From: an uncultured Prevotella sp.
Lineage (GTDB): Bacteria; Bacteroidota; Bacteroidia; Bacteroidales; Bacteroidaceae
Length of the DNA stretch: 64,000 bases
Reading direction: 5' to 3'
Assembly: GCA_900316295.1 (NCBI GenBank)
Contig: ONCJ01000006.1
Span: 82,007-146,006 of the forward strand
Each line of letters begins with the position of its first letter. Position 1 is the stretch's first letter. Shown piece after piece: positions 43,396 through 52,788 of the stretch. The position numbers and the translations under genes are program-made. Below the pieces are notes generated by a model. It was not told where the DNA came from. It did not search any database and saw only the letters and a program-made list of their open reading frames with translations.

Positions 43396-44052
43396 ATGAA
43401 AATAATCAATTTCTCTGAACAAAACAGTGTCATCAACCAGTATATGGCACTGCTTCGCGACAAAGCCTATCAAAGAGGGCGCATGGTGTTTCGCCGTAAC
43501 GTAGAGCGAATAGGCGAGATGATGGCCTACGAGTTGTCAAAGACATTGGACTACAAAAAGAAGAAAATCACTACACCGCTGGGTTCAATAGAAATGTCAC
43601 TGCCAAAGGACGACATCGTACTCGCTACCGTACTGCGTGCCGGACTGCCTTTCCATCAAGGCTTTCTCAATGTCTTCGACAGGGCAGAGAATGCTTTTGT
43701 CTCAGCATATCGTATGTATACCAATCGTGAACATACCGAGGTGGGAGTACATACGGAGTATCTGGCATCGCCATCGGTAAAAGGCAAGACGCTTGTCATC
43801 TGTGATCCTATGCTGGCAACGGGTGGCTCGATGGTAGCAGCCGTAGAAGCTCTCCTTAAGACGGGTGCTCCCAGAAAGATACACATCTGTTGTGTGGTAG
43901 CTGCCCCAGAGGGCATTGAGTTCCTGAAGCAGAATCTTTCAGATGATATCACCGTATGGTGTGCTGCTATCGACGATGGCATGAACGAGCACAAATACAT
44001 CGTGCCTGGTATCGGTGACTGTGGCGACCTCTGCTACGGTACGAAGCTATAG
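43396..44052 (+). CDS. upp: Uracil phosphoribosyltransferase
   Basis: The PRPP-binding loop VICDPMLATGGSMVAA is near residues 133-148, and the C-terminal uracil-binding region reads IVPGIGDCGDLCYGTKL. It salvages uracil to UMP. The length of 218 residues is normal. It is divergent from pckA and convergent with the fimbrillin gene, with only 30 bases after its stop codon and no clear terminator. Confidence 0.97.
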   Translation: MKIINFSEQNSVINQYMALLRDKAYQRGRMVFRRNVERIGEMMAYELSKTLDYKKKKITTPLGSIEMSLPKDDIVLATVLRAGLPFHQGFLNVFDRAENAFVSAYRMYTNREHTEVGVHTEYLASPSVKGKTLVICDPMLATGGSMVAAVEALLKTGAPRKIHICCVVAAPEGIEFLKQNLSDDITVWCAAIDDGMNEHKYIVPGIGDCGDLCYGTKL

Positions 44053-44082
44053 GGAGGGTGTTGCGGAGGTCGCCTTGTGTGT

Positions 44083-47001
44083 TCATGGCTGGAAGTCCCA
44101 ACCTTCTGGCCAGTCTTTGTCCTTTATTGGGATGACAGGACAGGCATACGAACTACCGAAATTGCTAGAAATGGTAACAAAACTGCCCCATTTGTTCGAA
44201 CTATTACTATTCCATAAGAATGGAGTACAATACTCTATGCCTAATTGTAAACTCATGTCCTCATGTGAAATAACAGATGTCCACGTTACGAAATTTGCGG
44301 TTTCCACAACGGCTCCATCGGAATGTCTGCGCCAACCTGCTGTTTTGTATATGGTGGCATTACGTTTTCCGTTAACGCTGAGATAAAATAAAAATCCTTT
44401 TCCTGCAGCCTGATTGGTGTATGGACCTTGATAAAAGAAAAACAATGGATCTGCTATGTGGTATCCAACGGGACTGGGATCGTAGATTGACTTCTCAAAC
44501 TCAGAGTTGCCTGGCCAGCCAACACCTTCTGAACCGTTCTCACCACGTTTGCAGGTGATGAATTTACGATTGATACTGTTCCAGAGATTACACATACGAT
44601 TGTTGTCGTAGAACACGTTTCGCCAAGCATATTGTTTTGACTTTGCGGCATACATTATGTTAGGATTTTGAATGCTTGTACCAATAGAAATTCTTGGATC
44701 GCTGGCATTCTCTCCAACTTGTTCAACTCTCCATTCTTTAGATGCATTGTATATGACGGCGTTACCTGTACTCGTATCGTTGAGGCGGAGCATTGGATCT
44801 TTGCGTCCCCATTGATAGTACAGGGGTGTACCATTGTATAACGGGACTTCTTCTTCTTGGCCGTATTGTTTTATCAATAGAATGTCAGTGTATCCAGTTC
44901 CTGCCTGTTCGTACTTAACCCACACCTTTCGGGGTTCCAGATTTATGAAGTTTTGTCCGATACAACCTAATAATAGTTGTTCTTTGGAGAAATCACAATT
45001 CTGAGTTACGTTGTCATTAGGTTCGTAATAACTTGCGTAACTATAATAGTAATCCTTATAATAGCTTGGCCACGTCTTGTATGCGCATTTGTCGGTAACC
45101 CAAATATGCCAACTCCATAAGATAGTGCCAGAAGCATCAGTCACGGCAATGATGGAGTTGCCAGCTCTCATGTTGTCAGACTTCATCTCGAAACATAGGT
45201 AGTCACCATCTACTCGCACATTTTCAACAAGATTGTTTACATCCTGCCAAACAATCTCTCCTCCTGAAGGAGTACATCCAGTATTGTTTTTAATCCATGG
45301 GTCTGTAATAGGGTTGTCAAGATGGTTGACAAAGACACGACTTACTATTTTATCAGAATAAAGTGTCGGAAATCTCGAATCACTCCCTGGGTTGTATGCC
45401 ACTTCGTTGGTAGTTCCATTCTTGATGGCATTGCCGTATACCAGTGGTAACTTATATGTACCAGGACGATTGACGATATAGCAGTTGGCGGTATTGCGAG
45501 GAGCTACCTCATAGTTGAAGTTATGGGTGGAGAGGTCGTAGTCGGTTACTGGTTTACGCTCGCTGAACTCAGTTTCAGTGTTTCTCTCCTTCATGTCAGC
45601 AGGATGCTCTTCCACAATCTGTGCACCACCAGAAGTGCCATCGCGTAGGGTGAGCCAGTTTGGACGAGTTGTCGTCCAAGTTGTACCACCATCTACAGAG
45701 TATCCCGTGATGTTCCATTCTACAGGCTCCTTTGCGGGCGTTACACCGCTTGCGTTTTGTTTATAGCTGACTACGGTGAAGGGCAGGTTGTCGCCAAAGT
45801 TATTGTTCTTTCCATCGATGTCGTAGTTCAGCGCATCCTCTACCACTTCAAAATAGTATTCGGGATTGGCATATTGCGATGTCCTAATGGAGTAGGTGGT
45901 AGTATGTCCCTCTTGCCATGTAGCCACCTGTCCGAGTGTCTTCAGGTTTGCCTTTAGAGTCTTCTCTACAGCCACACCATTCTCCCTGTAAGAAAGGGTG
46001 ATGATAGCTAAAGCATTGTCAGGAACGTCTTGTGGTGGGAGGAAAAACGTTTCATCAGCAGAACCAACATACGTACCTTCAAGGCTCTCGCCATCAGCAC
46101 CGATGGTGACGTGGTTGGGTTCTATGAAGAAGTTCTTGGTCTCATCATTGAGATCCCATGTATCAGCCTCCCAATTGTATGTACCCTTGTATTTCACATT
46201 CTGTAGTTCTATCTTTTTAATTACTCCAGACTGTATTCTACTGCCAATCTTAAAGCGTATGGCGGTAAGTACGTGTCGGAAGCGAATGCTCATAGAGGTT
46301 TGTGGTACGCCAGTGATGTCTACTGGTGAGGTGCTCACCATTAGGTCTTGCTGTCCTTTTACTCCTTCGGGTGTAGCGTAAGATATTGTGGGTACTCCCG
46401 ATTTTGTCTCTGCAGAGAGTGTGACACCGTCGCCATTGTATGGAGCATAAGCATAGAAACGTGTTGTGTTCTCTTGGTTCCACTCTTTGGATATATCTGC
46501 TTTCCATTTTATACCGTCTCGCGTAAGTGGTTGGTTGTATAGGAAGTCAGGAGTATCTATAGTCCCGCCTTCTGCGACAGTGTAGCCAAAAAGTCCGAAG
46601 GTGTTGTGGAAATTAGCTACATCGTTGATTTGGCGCCCTTTGCGTGGACCACTTGGCATATTAATTGATGTGGCAGTAGCTGTTGTTGGTACAATGCCGT
46701 CAATCTGTCTGCTTGCAGAGGTGATGAAGCCGTTTATTGTAGTTGCTTGCAAGTATACCTCCTGACCATTAATGCGTTCGCCTGTTTCTATGGTGTAGTT
46801 GGTAGAAGCAATCTTTGCTGCGCTTTGTGCAGGACTATTCAGAGCGTTCCAGTCTTGGTCAAAATCTATTGTGAACGACAGTTCCTGTGTCTTGCTTTCT
46901 AACTTTGTATCCTTTGTGGCATTGTCTTCGTCACTACAGGCAACACCGCATACCATCATGATACAAAATGCTAATATTTTGGTTAGTCTCAATTTGTACA
47001 T
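44083..47001 (-). CDS. Fimbrillin family lipoprotein
   Basis: A lipoprotein signal (MYKLRLTKILAFCIMMVCGVAC) is followed by SDEDN, which fits the acidic surface-export signal of Bacteroidetes lipoproteins. The N-terminal 400 residues have the Mfa-like fimbrillin layout (IRFRHVLTAIRFKIGS, YKGTYNWEADTW). The C-terminal region has a variable-tip-like domain with IYDPSPVGYHIADP and GWRRHSDGAVVET. At 972 residues it is much longer than a shaft subunit and may be a tip or adhesin component. It follows a small conserved gene after four bases. Confidence 0.9.
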   Translation of the reverse strand: MYKLRLTKILAFCIMMVCGVACSDEDNATKDTKLESKTQELSFTIDFDQDWNALNSPAQSAAKIASTNYTIETGERINGQEVYLQATTINGFITSASRQIDGIVPTTATATSINMPSGPRKGRQINDVANFHNTFGLFGYTVAEGGTIDTPDFLYNQPLTRDGIKWKADISKEWNQENTTRFYAYAPYNGDGVTLSAETKSGVPTISYATPEGVKGQQDLMVSTSPVDITGVPQTSMSIRFRHVLTAIRFKIGSRIQSGVIKKIELQNVKYKGTYNWEADTWDLNDETKNFFIEPNHVTIGADGESLEGTYVGSADETFFLPPQDVPDNALAIITLSYRENGVAVEKTLKANLKTLGQVATWQEGHTTTYSIRTSQYANPEYYFEVVEDALNYDIDGKNNNFGDNLPFTVVSYKQNASGVTPAKEPVEWNITGYSVDGGTTWTTTRPNWLTLRDGTSGGAQIVEEHPADMKERNTETEFSERKPVTDYDLSTHNFNYEVAPRNTANCYIVNRPGTYKLPLVYGNAIKNGTTNEVAYNPGSDSRFPTLYSDKIVSRVFVNHLDNPITDPWIKNNTGCTPSGGEIVWQDVNNLVENVRVDGDYLCFEMKSDNMRAGNSIIAVTDASGTILWSWHIWVTDKCAYKTWPSYYKDYYYSYASYYEPNDNVTQNCDFSKEQLLLGCIGQNFINLEPRKVWVKYEQAGTGYTDILLIKQYGQEEEVPLYNGTPLYYQWGRKDPMLRLNDTSTGNAVIYNASKEWRVEQVGENASDPRISIGTSIQNPNIMYAAKSKQYAWRNVFYDNNRMCNLWNSINRKFITCKRGENGSEGVGWPGNSEFEKSIYDPSPVGYHIADPLFFFYQGPYTNQAAGKGFLFYLSVNGKRNATIYKTAGWRRHSDGAVVETANFVTWTSVISHEDMSLQLGIEYCTPFLWNSNSSNKWGSFVTISSNFGSSYACPVIPIKDKDWPEGWDFQP

Positions 47002-47005
47002 AAGG

Positions 47006-47245
47006 CTATTTGAATTTAAATTCTTTGTCTCTTGTGATATAAATTAGCAAAGAGTCTTCCTCGTGGAAGATTTCGTTCATCCTCTTTGCCTCGTTAAAGT
47101 CTATCTCGCCTCCATCGTCTTCCTGCCATGGAGTAACGACAGGACTTGACTCTACCATGTTTGTTTGCAGTAAGTCTTCTCCTAATTTTACAATGTCAGT
47201 TGAAGGAACTGTATATTCCTTCTTCCGTCTTTTAAGCAGAATCAT
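47006..47245 (-). CDS. Small conserved protein upstream of fimbrillin
   Basis: A 79-residue acidic protein beginning MILLKRRKKEYTVPSTDIVK and containing LGEDLLQTN and EDDGGEIDFNEAKRM. I know no function. The opening pattern (basic start, Y.xP, then LL) is shared with the small gene at 61245-61493, and both precede exported-protein genes. It is first in the transcript; the promoter is 47296-47327. Confidence 0.7.
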   Translation of the reverse strand: MILLKRRKKEYTVPSTDIVKLGEDLLQTNMVESSPVVTPWQEDDGGEIDFNEAKRMNEIFHEEDSLLIYITRDKEFKFK

Positions 47246-47295
47246 GTGTTTTTAGAATTGTTATGATAATAGTAGTTATAAGCCTATTTGTGAGG

Positions 47296-47327
47296 CAAAG
47301 TTATTAAATAGTTGAAATATATGCAAA
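47296..47327 (-). promoter_or_regulatory. Promoter TTTG-N20-TAACTTTG of the fimbrillin locus
   Basis: Both boxes match the consensus with 20-base spacing, 50 bases upstream of the small gene. Confidence 0.72.
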
Positions 47328-47358
47328 CTTTTTGTTGAAAAATTAAGGTTTTAGATTG

Positions 47359-48444
47359 TTATTCCCCATAAATTACTTGTATTAGTGTCTGACCCACCGC
47401 CTTGAGCGTTGCTTTGTCGATGTGCTCCATCGTGTCGTTGATGGTGTGCCATGTGGGGCCGAACGAACTGGCTTGACAGTCGGGATAGTAGGGTATGATA
47501 TCGATGGTAGGAATCTGAGCGATGTCGTTCACGGGTACATGGTCGTCGTTGACGTATCCGCCCTCAGAGATAGGGAAGAAGCTGCCGTAACCCGCTACCT
47601 TGGCTGCTTTCCATACTTTGCTTACAATATTGGGAGCATAGCGTTGTGACATTCCTTCCTTGTGGAATTGGGCTCCCTCGCCGCCAACCATATCCAGGAG
47701 GATTCCGAATTCAGGTTTATGTCCTTGTGGCAGGTGGCTTGCCCAATACTGAGCTCCTAATGCCCATGAACTGCCGTCGTCCTCAGCGTCTGACCATGTG
47801 GGTACGCCCCAGTCTTCAGCATCGAAGCATACAAAGTCGATACCTATTGAGGCATTTGGCGATGGTTGTTGGGCGTTGGTAGAGTCTACATCCTCTTGGC
47901 TAAGTAGTCGTGCCACTTCAAGCATGATAGCCACTCCACTGGCTCCGTCGTTGGCAGCCATGACAGGTGTCTTATGATTGGCCTCGTCAGGGTCGTTGTC
48001 GGCCCATGGCCGACTGTCCCAGTGAGCGCATATCAGTATACGTTGTTGCACATCAGGGTTGTAGCGTGCAATGATATTGGTAGACTTCAGGATTGTACCG
48101 TCATAGCCCTTTAGGTCAGCCTTTTGGAGTTCCACACTACAGCCGTAACTCTTGAACTTCTCGGCTATCCACATTCCGCATTTCTCGTGGGCGTCGGAGT
48201 TCATCGTGCGAGGACCAAAGTCACATTGAGCTGCGGTGAAGGCGTATGCTGAGTCAGCATTGAACTCTATCTCTACAGCTTTTCCTTCTGCTTCACCATT
48301 ATCAGCCTTCTTGGTAGCGTTGCAAGCAGTAAGGAGGAGAAAACATAATGCGTAATGCATAATGCGTAATGCGTAATGCGGATTCGAACTTTGCTCGCTT
48401 GCAGAGCGTAGCGACGCAAGAATGCTTAATGCGTAATAATTCAT
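47359..48444 (-). CDS. M28 family metallopeptidase (glutaminyl-cyclase-like), lipoprotein
   Basis: The zinc-peptidase core is clear: ICAHWDSRPWADND (first His and Asp), AANDGASGVAIMLEVARLL (bridging Asp), VCFDAEDWG (Glu-Asp) and VPVNDIAQIPTID near the end. It resembles M28 members annotated as aminopeptidases or glutaminyl-peptide cyclotransferases. The lipobox LLLTAC sits in a leader of which PHYALRIMHYALC is encoded by heptamer repeats, so the true start (48444, 48360 or another) is uncertain. It follows the C26-M19 gene and probably acts in the same peptide-breakdown route. Confidence 0.88.
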   Translation of the reverse strand: MNYYALSILASLRSASEQSSNPHYALRIMHYALCFLLLTACNATKKADNGEAEGKAVEIEFNADSAYAFTAAQCDFGPRTMNSDAHEKCGMWIAEKFKSYGCSVELQKADLKGYDGTILKSTNIIARYNPDVQQRILICAHWDSRPWADNDPDEANHKTPVMAANDGASGVAIMLEVARLLSQEDVDSTNAQQPSPNASIGIDFVCFDAEDWGVPTWSDAEDDGSSWALGAQYWASHLPQGHKPEFGILLDMVGGEGAQFHKEGMSQRYAPNIVSKVWKAAKVAGYGSFFPISEGGYVNDDHVPVNDIAQIPTIDIIPYYPDCQASSFGPTWHTINDTMEHIDKATLKAVGQTLIQVIYGE

Positions 48445-48472
48445 TATCAATTATCAATTATCAATTTTCAAC
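48343..48472. repeat. Composite heptamer array at the M28 gene start
   Basis: 48345-48380 has units of type aatgcgt; 48381-48424 is a non-repeat core ('gattcgaactttgctcgcttgc...'), also found shortened at 39541-39570; 48425-48472 has units ttatcaa. The first part codes for the leader of the M28 lipoprotein. Confidence 0.85.
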
Positions 48473-50218
48473 AACGTTTCGCCATACTCGCATCCAGTTG
48501 CCGCCCCAAATCTTGCGGATGTCTTCTTCGGAATAGCGACGGCGCAAGAGCTGAATGGTGAAGTTGATTATCTCAGACGAGTCATTCATACCTGGTACAC
48601 CGCCATCACCGTCAAAGTCAGTCCCGATGCCAACATGGTCAATACCCATAATCTTGATTGCATGCTCAAGATGGTCGATTCCATCGATGATTGTTGCTTC
48701 GCTGGTGGTACGCAGAAAACCAGGATAGAATGTGGTATGCGCCACACCACCCTTTTGGGCAAGTGCACGTAGTTGGTCGTCAGTAAGATTGCGCGGAACG
48801 TCGCACAATGACTTACAGCAGGAATGACTACAAACGATAGGCTTGCTGCTGATGTCGAGTGCGTCATAGAAGCTCTTCTCTCCGCCGTGGCTGAGGTCTA
48901 CCATGATACCAAGGCGATTCATCTCCTTGATTACCCGTTCTCCCCACTGGCTCACTCCTCCGTGAGTGTTGTTGCCCTTGGCTGAGTCGCAGATGTCGTT
49001 GTCACCATTGTGACAGAGTGTGATATATGCCACTCCGCGCTGTTTGAAGTGTTCTATGTTCTTTATGTCGCTCTCCAGAGCCAGACCGTTCTCTATTCCA
49101 AGTACTATGGTCTTCTTGCCAGCTTGTTTGTTGATCAGCAGGTCGTCCGGAGTCTTGCCGATAGCGATATATTCGCTGTTGGCATCAACTATTTCGCTGA
49201 TTTTGTCAAAGATATTATCTGCGTATGATTTCGGTGAAGGGTGTTTTGAGTTGAGCGATTCGGTTGTAGGTTGTGGAATATATGCCACCATGAATACAGC
49301 ATCTTGTCGACCTTCTGTCATCTTATGCAGGTCTACTTTGATGCGAGGATCCCTTTGTTCGAAGTGGACATCTTGTGGGAAAAACATCGGTGTGTCTACA
49401 TGCGTGTCGATAGTAAGTATTTTCTGGTGAAGTTGTTTAGCCTCTTTATACTCACTGGCATGGCGCACCAGCCACTCGAAGAGAGGTAGTCCGTCGTCAC
49501 CCAGCCATTCTGGATGCCACTGCACACCCATGATGGCCTTTTCTTCACAACTCTCTATAGCCTCTATCACACCATCTGAGGCGGTAGCCGACACTTTGAA
49601 ATGTGGACCAGCCTTTCTTACTGCTTGGTGATGGAAGGAGTTGACCAGAGTGTACTCTCCATAGATGCCGTATAGGGCAGTTTCCTTAATGATGTCCACC
49701 TTGTGAGTAGGCTCCCATCGATCGGCATCTTGTGAATGACGTAACATGGAGCCTCTCGCTTCTTCACTCTTGCCCCTTGTCTCATAAATGTCCTGTTCCA
49801 CCTCGCCGTCAAGTGCCATTGCGAGGGTCTGTATACCTCGGCAGATGCCGAGCATCGGAATCTGACGATTGTATGCCAGTCTGGTGATAAGCAGTTCGGG
49901 CAGATCGCGTGTGGCATTGATATGGTGAAGGTTGGGTGAGGGTTCTTCACCTGCCCATAGAGGATTGTAGTCAGCGCCACCACTCAGAAGCAAGCCGTCG
50001 AGTTGTTCCAGAGTATTTATGATCACATCCTTGTCGTCGACAGGTGGAATCAATACAGGTATTCCTCCAGCCCTTACTATCTGCATGTAGTAACGGTCGC
50101 GCAGTGATGCGTCTCCGTCACAAAAATTAGCGGTAAGTCCAATGATGGGCTTACTCTTTGCAGGTGGAAACTGCGCATGAATCTGTTCTAAATGGTATTG
50201 TAATGAAAAATTCTTCAT
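48461..50218 (-). CDS. Fusion of C26 gamma-glutamyl hydrolase-like and M19 membrane-dipeptidase-like domains
   Basis: Residues 1-260 are a class I glutamine-amidotransferase-like C26 domain with nucleophile in MLGICRGIQ near 127 and VQWHPEWLG near 235. Residues 265-585 are an M19 dipeptidase with zinc ligands in TIDTHVDTPMFF, MVDLSHGGE, CSHSCCKSL and GIGTDFDGDGG. M19 enzymes split dipeptides such as Cys-Gly, and C26 enzymes act on gamma-glutamyl bonds, so a two-step gamma-glutamyl-peptide degradation (for example glutathione) is a reasonable inference. No signal peptide, so cytoplasmic. It lies 8 bases after the lrp gene. Confidence 0.92.
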   Translation of the reverse strand: MKNFSLQYHLEQIHAQFPPAKSKPIIGLTANFCDGDASLRDRYYMQIVRAGGIPVLIPPVDDKDVIINTLEQLDGLLLSGGADYNPLWAGEEPSPNLHHINATRDLPELLITRLAYNRQIPMLGICRGIQTLAMALDGEVEQDIYETRGKSEEARGSMLRHSQDADRWEPTHKVDIIKETALYGIYGEYTLVNSFHHQAVRKAGPHFKVSATASDGVIEAIESCEEKAIMGVQWHPEWLGDDGLPLFEWLVRHASEYKEAKQLHQKILTIDTHVDTPMFFPQDVHFEQRDPRIKVDLHKMTEGRQDAVFMVAYIPQPTTESLNSKHPSPKSYADNIFDKISEIVDANSEYIAIGKTPDDLLINKQAGKKTIVLGIENGLALESDIKNIEHFKQRGVAYITLCHNGDNDICDSAKGNNTHGGVSQWGERVIKEMNRLGIMVDLSHGGEKSFYDALDISSKPIVCSHSCCKSLCDVPRNLTDDQLRALAQKGGVAHTTFYPGFLRTTSEATIIDGIDHLEHAIKIMGIDHVGIGTDFDGDGGVPGMNDSSEIINFTIQLLRRRYSEEDIRKIWGGNWMRVWRNVVEN

Positions 50219-50226
50219 CTCCTCAA

Positions 50227-50691
50227 CTACTCATCAATCTTCACGGGAATCTCGCGCTTCACGCTTTGCTCCAGTGAGATAAGCGTTTCGGTACTTACGA
50301 CGCCAGGTATGCTTTGCAACTGGTTGTTCAGAAGATCCATCAACTGTTCGTTGTCCTTGGCATAGAGCTTCAGTAGCATGGTGTACGGACCTGTTGTGAA
50401 GTGGCACTCTACAACTTCGTGAATGAGTAGTACTCGTTCTACTACCTTTTTATACATGTTGCCGCGTTCCAGATTCAGTCCCACGTATGTGCATGTACTG
50501 TAGCCGAGGCTCTTTGGGTTTACGTCGAAGCCGCTGCCAGTGATTACACCATCCTCAATCAGTCGTTGTACGCGCTGATGGATAGCGGCTCGCGATACGC
50601 CGCACTCTGTAGCCACATCTTTGAATGGGATACGTGCGTTCTTGGATAGAATGCTAAGAATCTTTCTGTCCAGTTTGTCGATTTTTTCCAT
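50227..50691 (-). CDS. Lrp/AsnC family transcriptional regulator
   Basis: The N-terminal helix-turn-helix (LDRKILSILSKNARIPFKDV, CGVSRAAIHQRVQRL) and C-terminal RAM effector domain (ATTGPYTMLLKLYAKD-like, here FTTGPYTMLLKLYAKD) are intact in 154 residues. Such regulators sense amino acids. Its position directly ahead of the C26-M19 and M28 peptidase genes suggests control of peptide or amino-acid metabolism. It has a good promoter. Confidence 0.95.
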   Translation of the reverse strand: MEKIDKLDRKILSILSKNARIPFKDVATECGVSRAAIHQRVQRLIEDGVITGSGFDVNPKSLGYSTCTYVGLNLERGNMYKKVVERVLLIHEVVECHFTTGPYTMLLKLYAKDNEQLMDLLNNQLQSIPGVVSTETLISLEQSVKREIPVKIDE

Positions 50692-50745
50692 TTTCTTCTA
50701 AGTTAGTTTTTAGGTTTTGTAGTTCCTTGTTTTACAAACTGTCAA

Positions 50746-50776
50746 CAAAAGTACACTTTTTTATTGAAACTGCAAA
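50746..50776 (-). promoter_or_regulatory. Promoter TTTG-N19-TACTTTTG of the lrp operon
   Basis: Both boxes match with 19-base spacing, 55 bases before the start codon. A-rich direct repeats 'gcaaacaaaatgg' and 'gcaagcaaaacaac' lie upstream and could be Lrp-type sites. Confidence 0.75.
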
Positions 50777-50844
50777 CAAAATGGGCAAAAAAATGCAAGC
50801 AAAACAACATTTTGCTTGCATTTGTGATGAAAATCACACTTTTC

Positions 50845-51753
50845 TTACTTAATTCCCAAGAGCTCCAGGGTGAAGATAAGTGTGGAATATGGAGGAATAT
50901 CTGAACCTGCTCCGCGCTCACCGTATGCCAGCTCTTGTGGGATGTAAAGTTCCCATTTAGAGCCCACAGGCATCAATTGTAGCGCTTCGGTCCATCCCTT
51001 GATAAGTCCACCTACGTTGAAAGTGTCACTATTGGTACCATGCTTAGCCGTTGCATCAAATACTTTACCGTCGAGAGTCTTACCTTCGTATATAACCTCT
51101 ACCTTGTCAGAAGCCTTTGGCAGGGCGCCGTTACCCTTTTTCAGGATTTTATATTGCAGTCCGCTGGCGGTCGTTATGATACCATCCTTGTTTTTGTTCT
51201 GGGCGAGAAACTCCTCTCCTGCTTTTTTGTTGGCTTCGCCTTCCAGTTTTTTTGCTTTCTCCTGTTTCTCTTTGGCAGCCTGTCGAGCATCGGCAAAACG
51301 CTTCTTGGCGTCAGCCGTGCTTACGAGAGTGTCGTTTGACATAACTCCATCCTTGAAACCTGCAAATACCAGTTCTTCGTTGGTGATACCAAGTTCCTGC
51401 TGCAATCCGGGTAGCATGCTCTTGTTGAGTTGTTCGGCTATCATGATGCCTGTACTGTATGCTTGGAAAATGCTGTCGTTACGCTGTTTGAAGGCATCAC
51501 AGAGTCCGCGTACGAAGTCTGCCTTCTGAGCGTCGCTAATACCATACTGGCGTTCCAAGAATGTTTCCAGACCTTCAGTGAGAGCTTTTCCTGCTGCATA
51601 ACTTAGAGTGTCCTCGCTGCTTTGAAGAGCAATTTGGGCGGGAACCTCGGTTTTCACGTTCTTCTTTTTCTTGTCCTTCTTGTCTTTTGCCAGAAGGGTA
51701 TTGAAAGAAGCACCCGCCACGAGGACGAGTGCCATGATAATTATCTTCTTCAT
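50845..51753 (-). CDS. FKBP-type peptidyl-prolyl isomerase, exported, third of three
   Basis: A signal peptide (MKKIIIMALVLVAGASFNTLLA) and a lysine-rich tract precede an FKBP N-terminal dimerisation domain (DTLSYAAGKALTEGLETFL) and the FKBP catalytic domain (VEVIYEGKTLDGKVFDATA, ELYIPQELAYGERGAGSDIP). It is 302 residues long, like Mip/FkpA types that act as periplasmic chaperones. It is the most downstream of three tandem FKBP genes. Confidence 0.94.
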   Translation of the reverse strand: MKKIIIMALVLVAGASFNTLLAKDKKDKKKKNVKTEVPAQIALQSSEDTLSYAAGKALTEGLETFLERQYGISDAQKADFVRGLCDAFKQRNDSIFQAYSTGIMIAEQLNKSMLPGLQQELGITNEELVFAGFKDGVMSNDTLVSTADAKKRFADARQAAKEKQEKAKKLEGEANKKAGEEFLAQNKNKDGIITTASGLQYKILKKGNGALPKASDKVEVIYEGKTLDGKVFDATAKHGTNSDTFNVGGLIKGWTEALQLMPVGSKWELYIPQELAYGERGAGSDIPPYSTLIFTLELLGIK

Positions 51754-51780
51754 AATAGTTTTATTACCATCGAGATAGGT

Positions 51781-52710
51781 TTATTTCTTTGCTGCTTGGG
51801 CTTTAGCCTTTGCCTGAGCCTGCTGGACAACCTGAGGAGTGGTAGGTTTTGGAGCAGCTTCCGCACTGAGCAGCTCTACGGTGAAGATAAGTGCAGAGAA
51901 TGGCTTGATGTCTGGACCAGCCTGCTGTGCACCGTATGCTGCGCTATAAGGAATGTAGATCTCCCACTTAGAGCCGATAGGCATGTGGGTAAGGGCCTCG
52001 CTGAATCCTGCGATAGCACCGTTGGTGTTCATCTTGGCACCGTCGCGCTTGTCAAAGGTCTTACCTTCGATAGTCTTACCCTCGTAATTGATAGTAACCA
52101 TTGAGCCTGCGGTAGGAATAGCGCCTTTGCCTTCTTTTAACACCTTATACTGTACACCCTTAGCGAGAGTCTTAATGCCTTCCTTCTTGGCATTGGCTGC
52201 CATGAAGTCATCAGAAGCCTTCTTCTCCTTGGCGTATGTCTTCTCAGCTTGTTTGGTCTGGATAGATGTAGCAATCTGCTGACCTACGGTACGAGCAGTC
52301 TCTGGACTCATCAGCGTATCCTTGCCGATGGCACCTGCGATGAATCCAGCGAGGAGGTTCTTCAGCGAGAGTTGCTGTGTGGAGTCGTTCTGGAACAGCT
52401 GACGGCTGTATCCCTTATGCATCATGGCAATCTGCTGACCTACGGACAGTCCAGCATAGTATGCTTTGTCTTTCTTGTTGTCGCCTACCTGTGCAGCCTC
52501 GCTTACGCCCTTGAGGAACTCGTTGATGTAGGCAGAGTCAATCTCCATCTGCTGCAGGAACTGCTGTACACCCTGTGATTGTTCTAAACCGAAAGCGTAG
52601 CTCAATGTGTCTACGTCGCTCTTTAAATCTGCCTTTGGTGCAGATTTTCCGCAGCCGACAAATGCCAGGACTGCGATGGCTATAGAAGCCAAAATACTGA
52701 TTTTCTTCAT
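51781..52710 (-). CDS. FKBP-type peptidyl-prolyl isomerase lipoprotein, second of three
   Basis: A lipoprotein signal (MKKISILASIAIAVLAFVGC) is followed by an N-domain (DVDTLSYAFGLEQSQGVQ) and an FKBP domain (VTINYEGKTIEGKTFDKRD, IYIPYSAAYGAQQAGPDIK). The C-terminal 20 residues are an Ala/Lys/Gln-rich tail. It is probably membrane-anchored. The active-site Tyr and Asp positions look conserved, though GERGAG is changed to GAQQAG. Confidence 0.93.
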   Translation of the reverse strand: MKKISILASIAIAVLAFVGCGKSAPKADLKSDVDTLSYAFGLEQSQGVQQFLQQMEIDSAYINEFLKGVSEAAQVGDNKKDKAYYAGLSVGQQIAMMHKGYSRQLFQNDSTQQLSLKNLLAGFIAGAIGKDTLMSPETARTVGQQIATSIQTKQAEKTYAKEKKASDDFMAANAKKEGIKTLAKGVQYKVLKEGKGAIPTAGSMVTINYEGKTIEGKTFDKRDGAKMNTNGAIAGFSEALTHMPIGSKWEIYIPYSAAYGAQQAGPDIKPFSALIFTVELLSAEAAPKPTTPQVVQQAQAKAKAQAAKK

Positions 52711-52788
52711 TGTTATTGTTTTTTTGTTATTTTTAACAGATACTATAGTGACTGTAAGTACTATATATACGTGATATAGATACTCCCT

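Noticed and set aside
48343-48472. Tandem repeats as a CRISPR array
   Set aside because: Units are 7 bp with no spacers, and no cas genes exist in the window.
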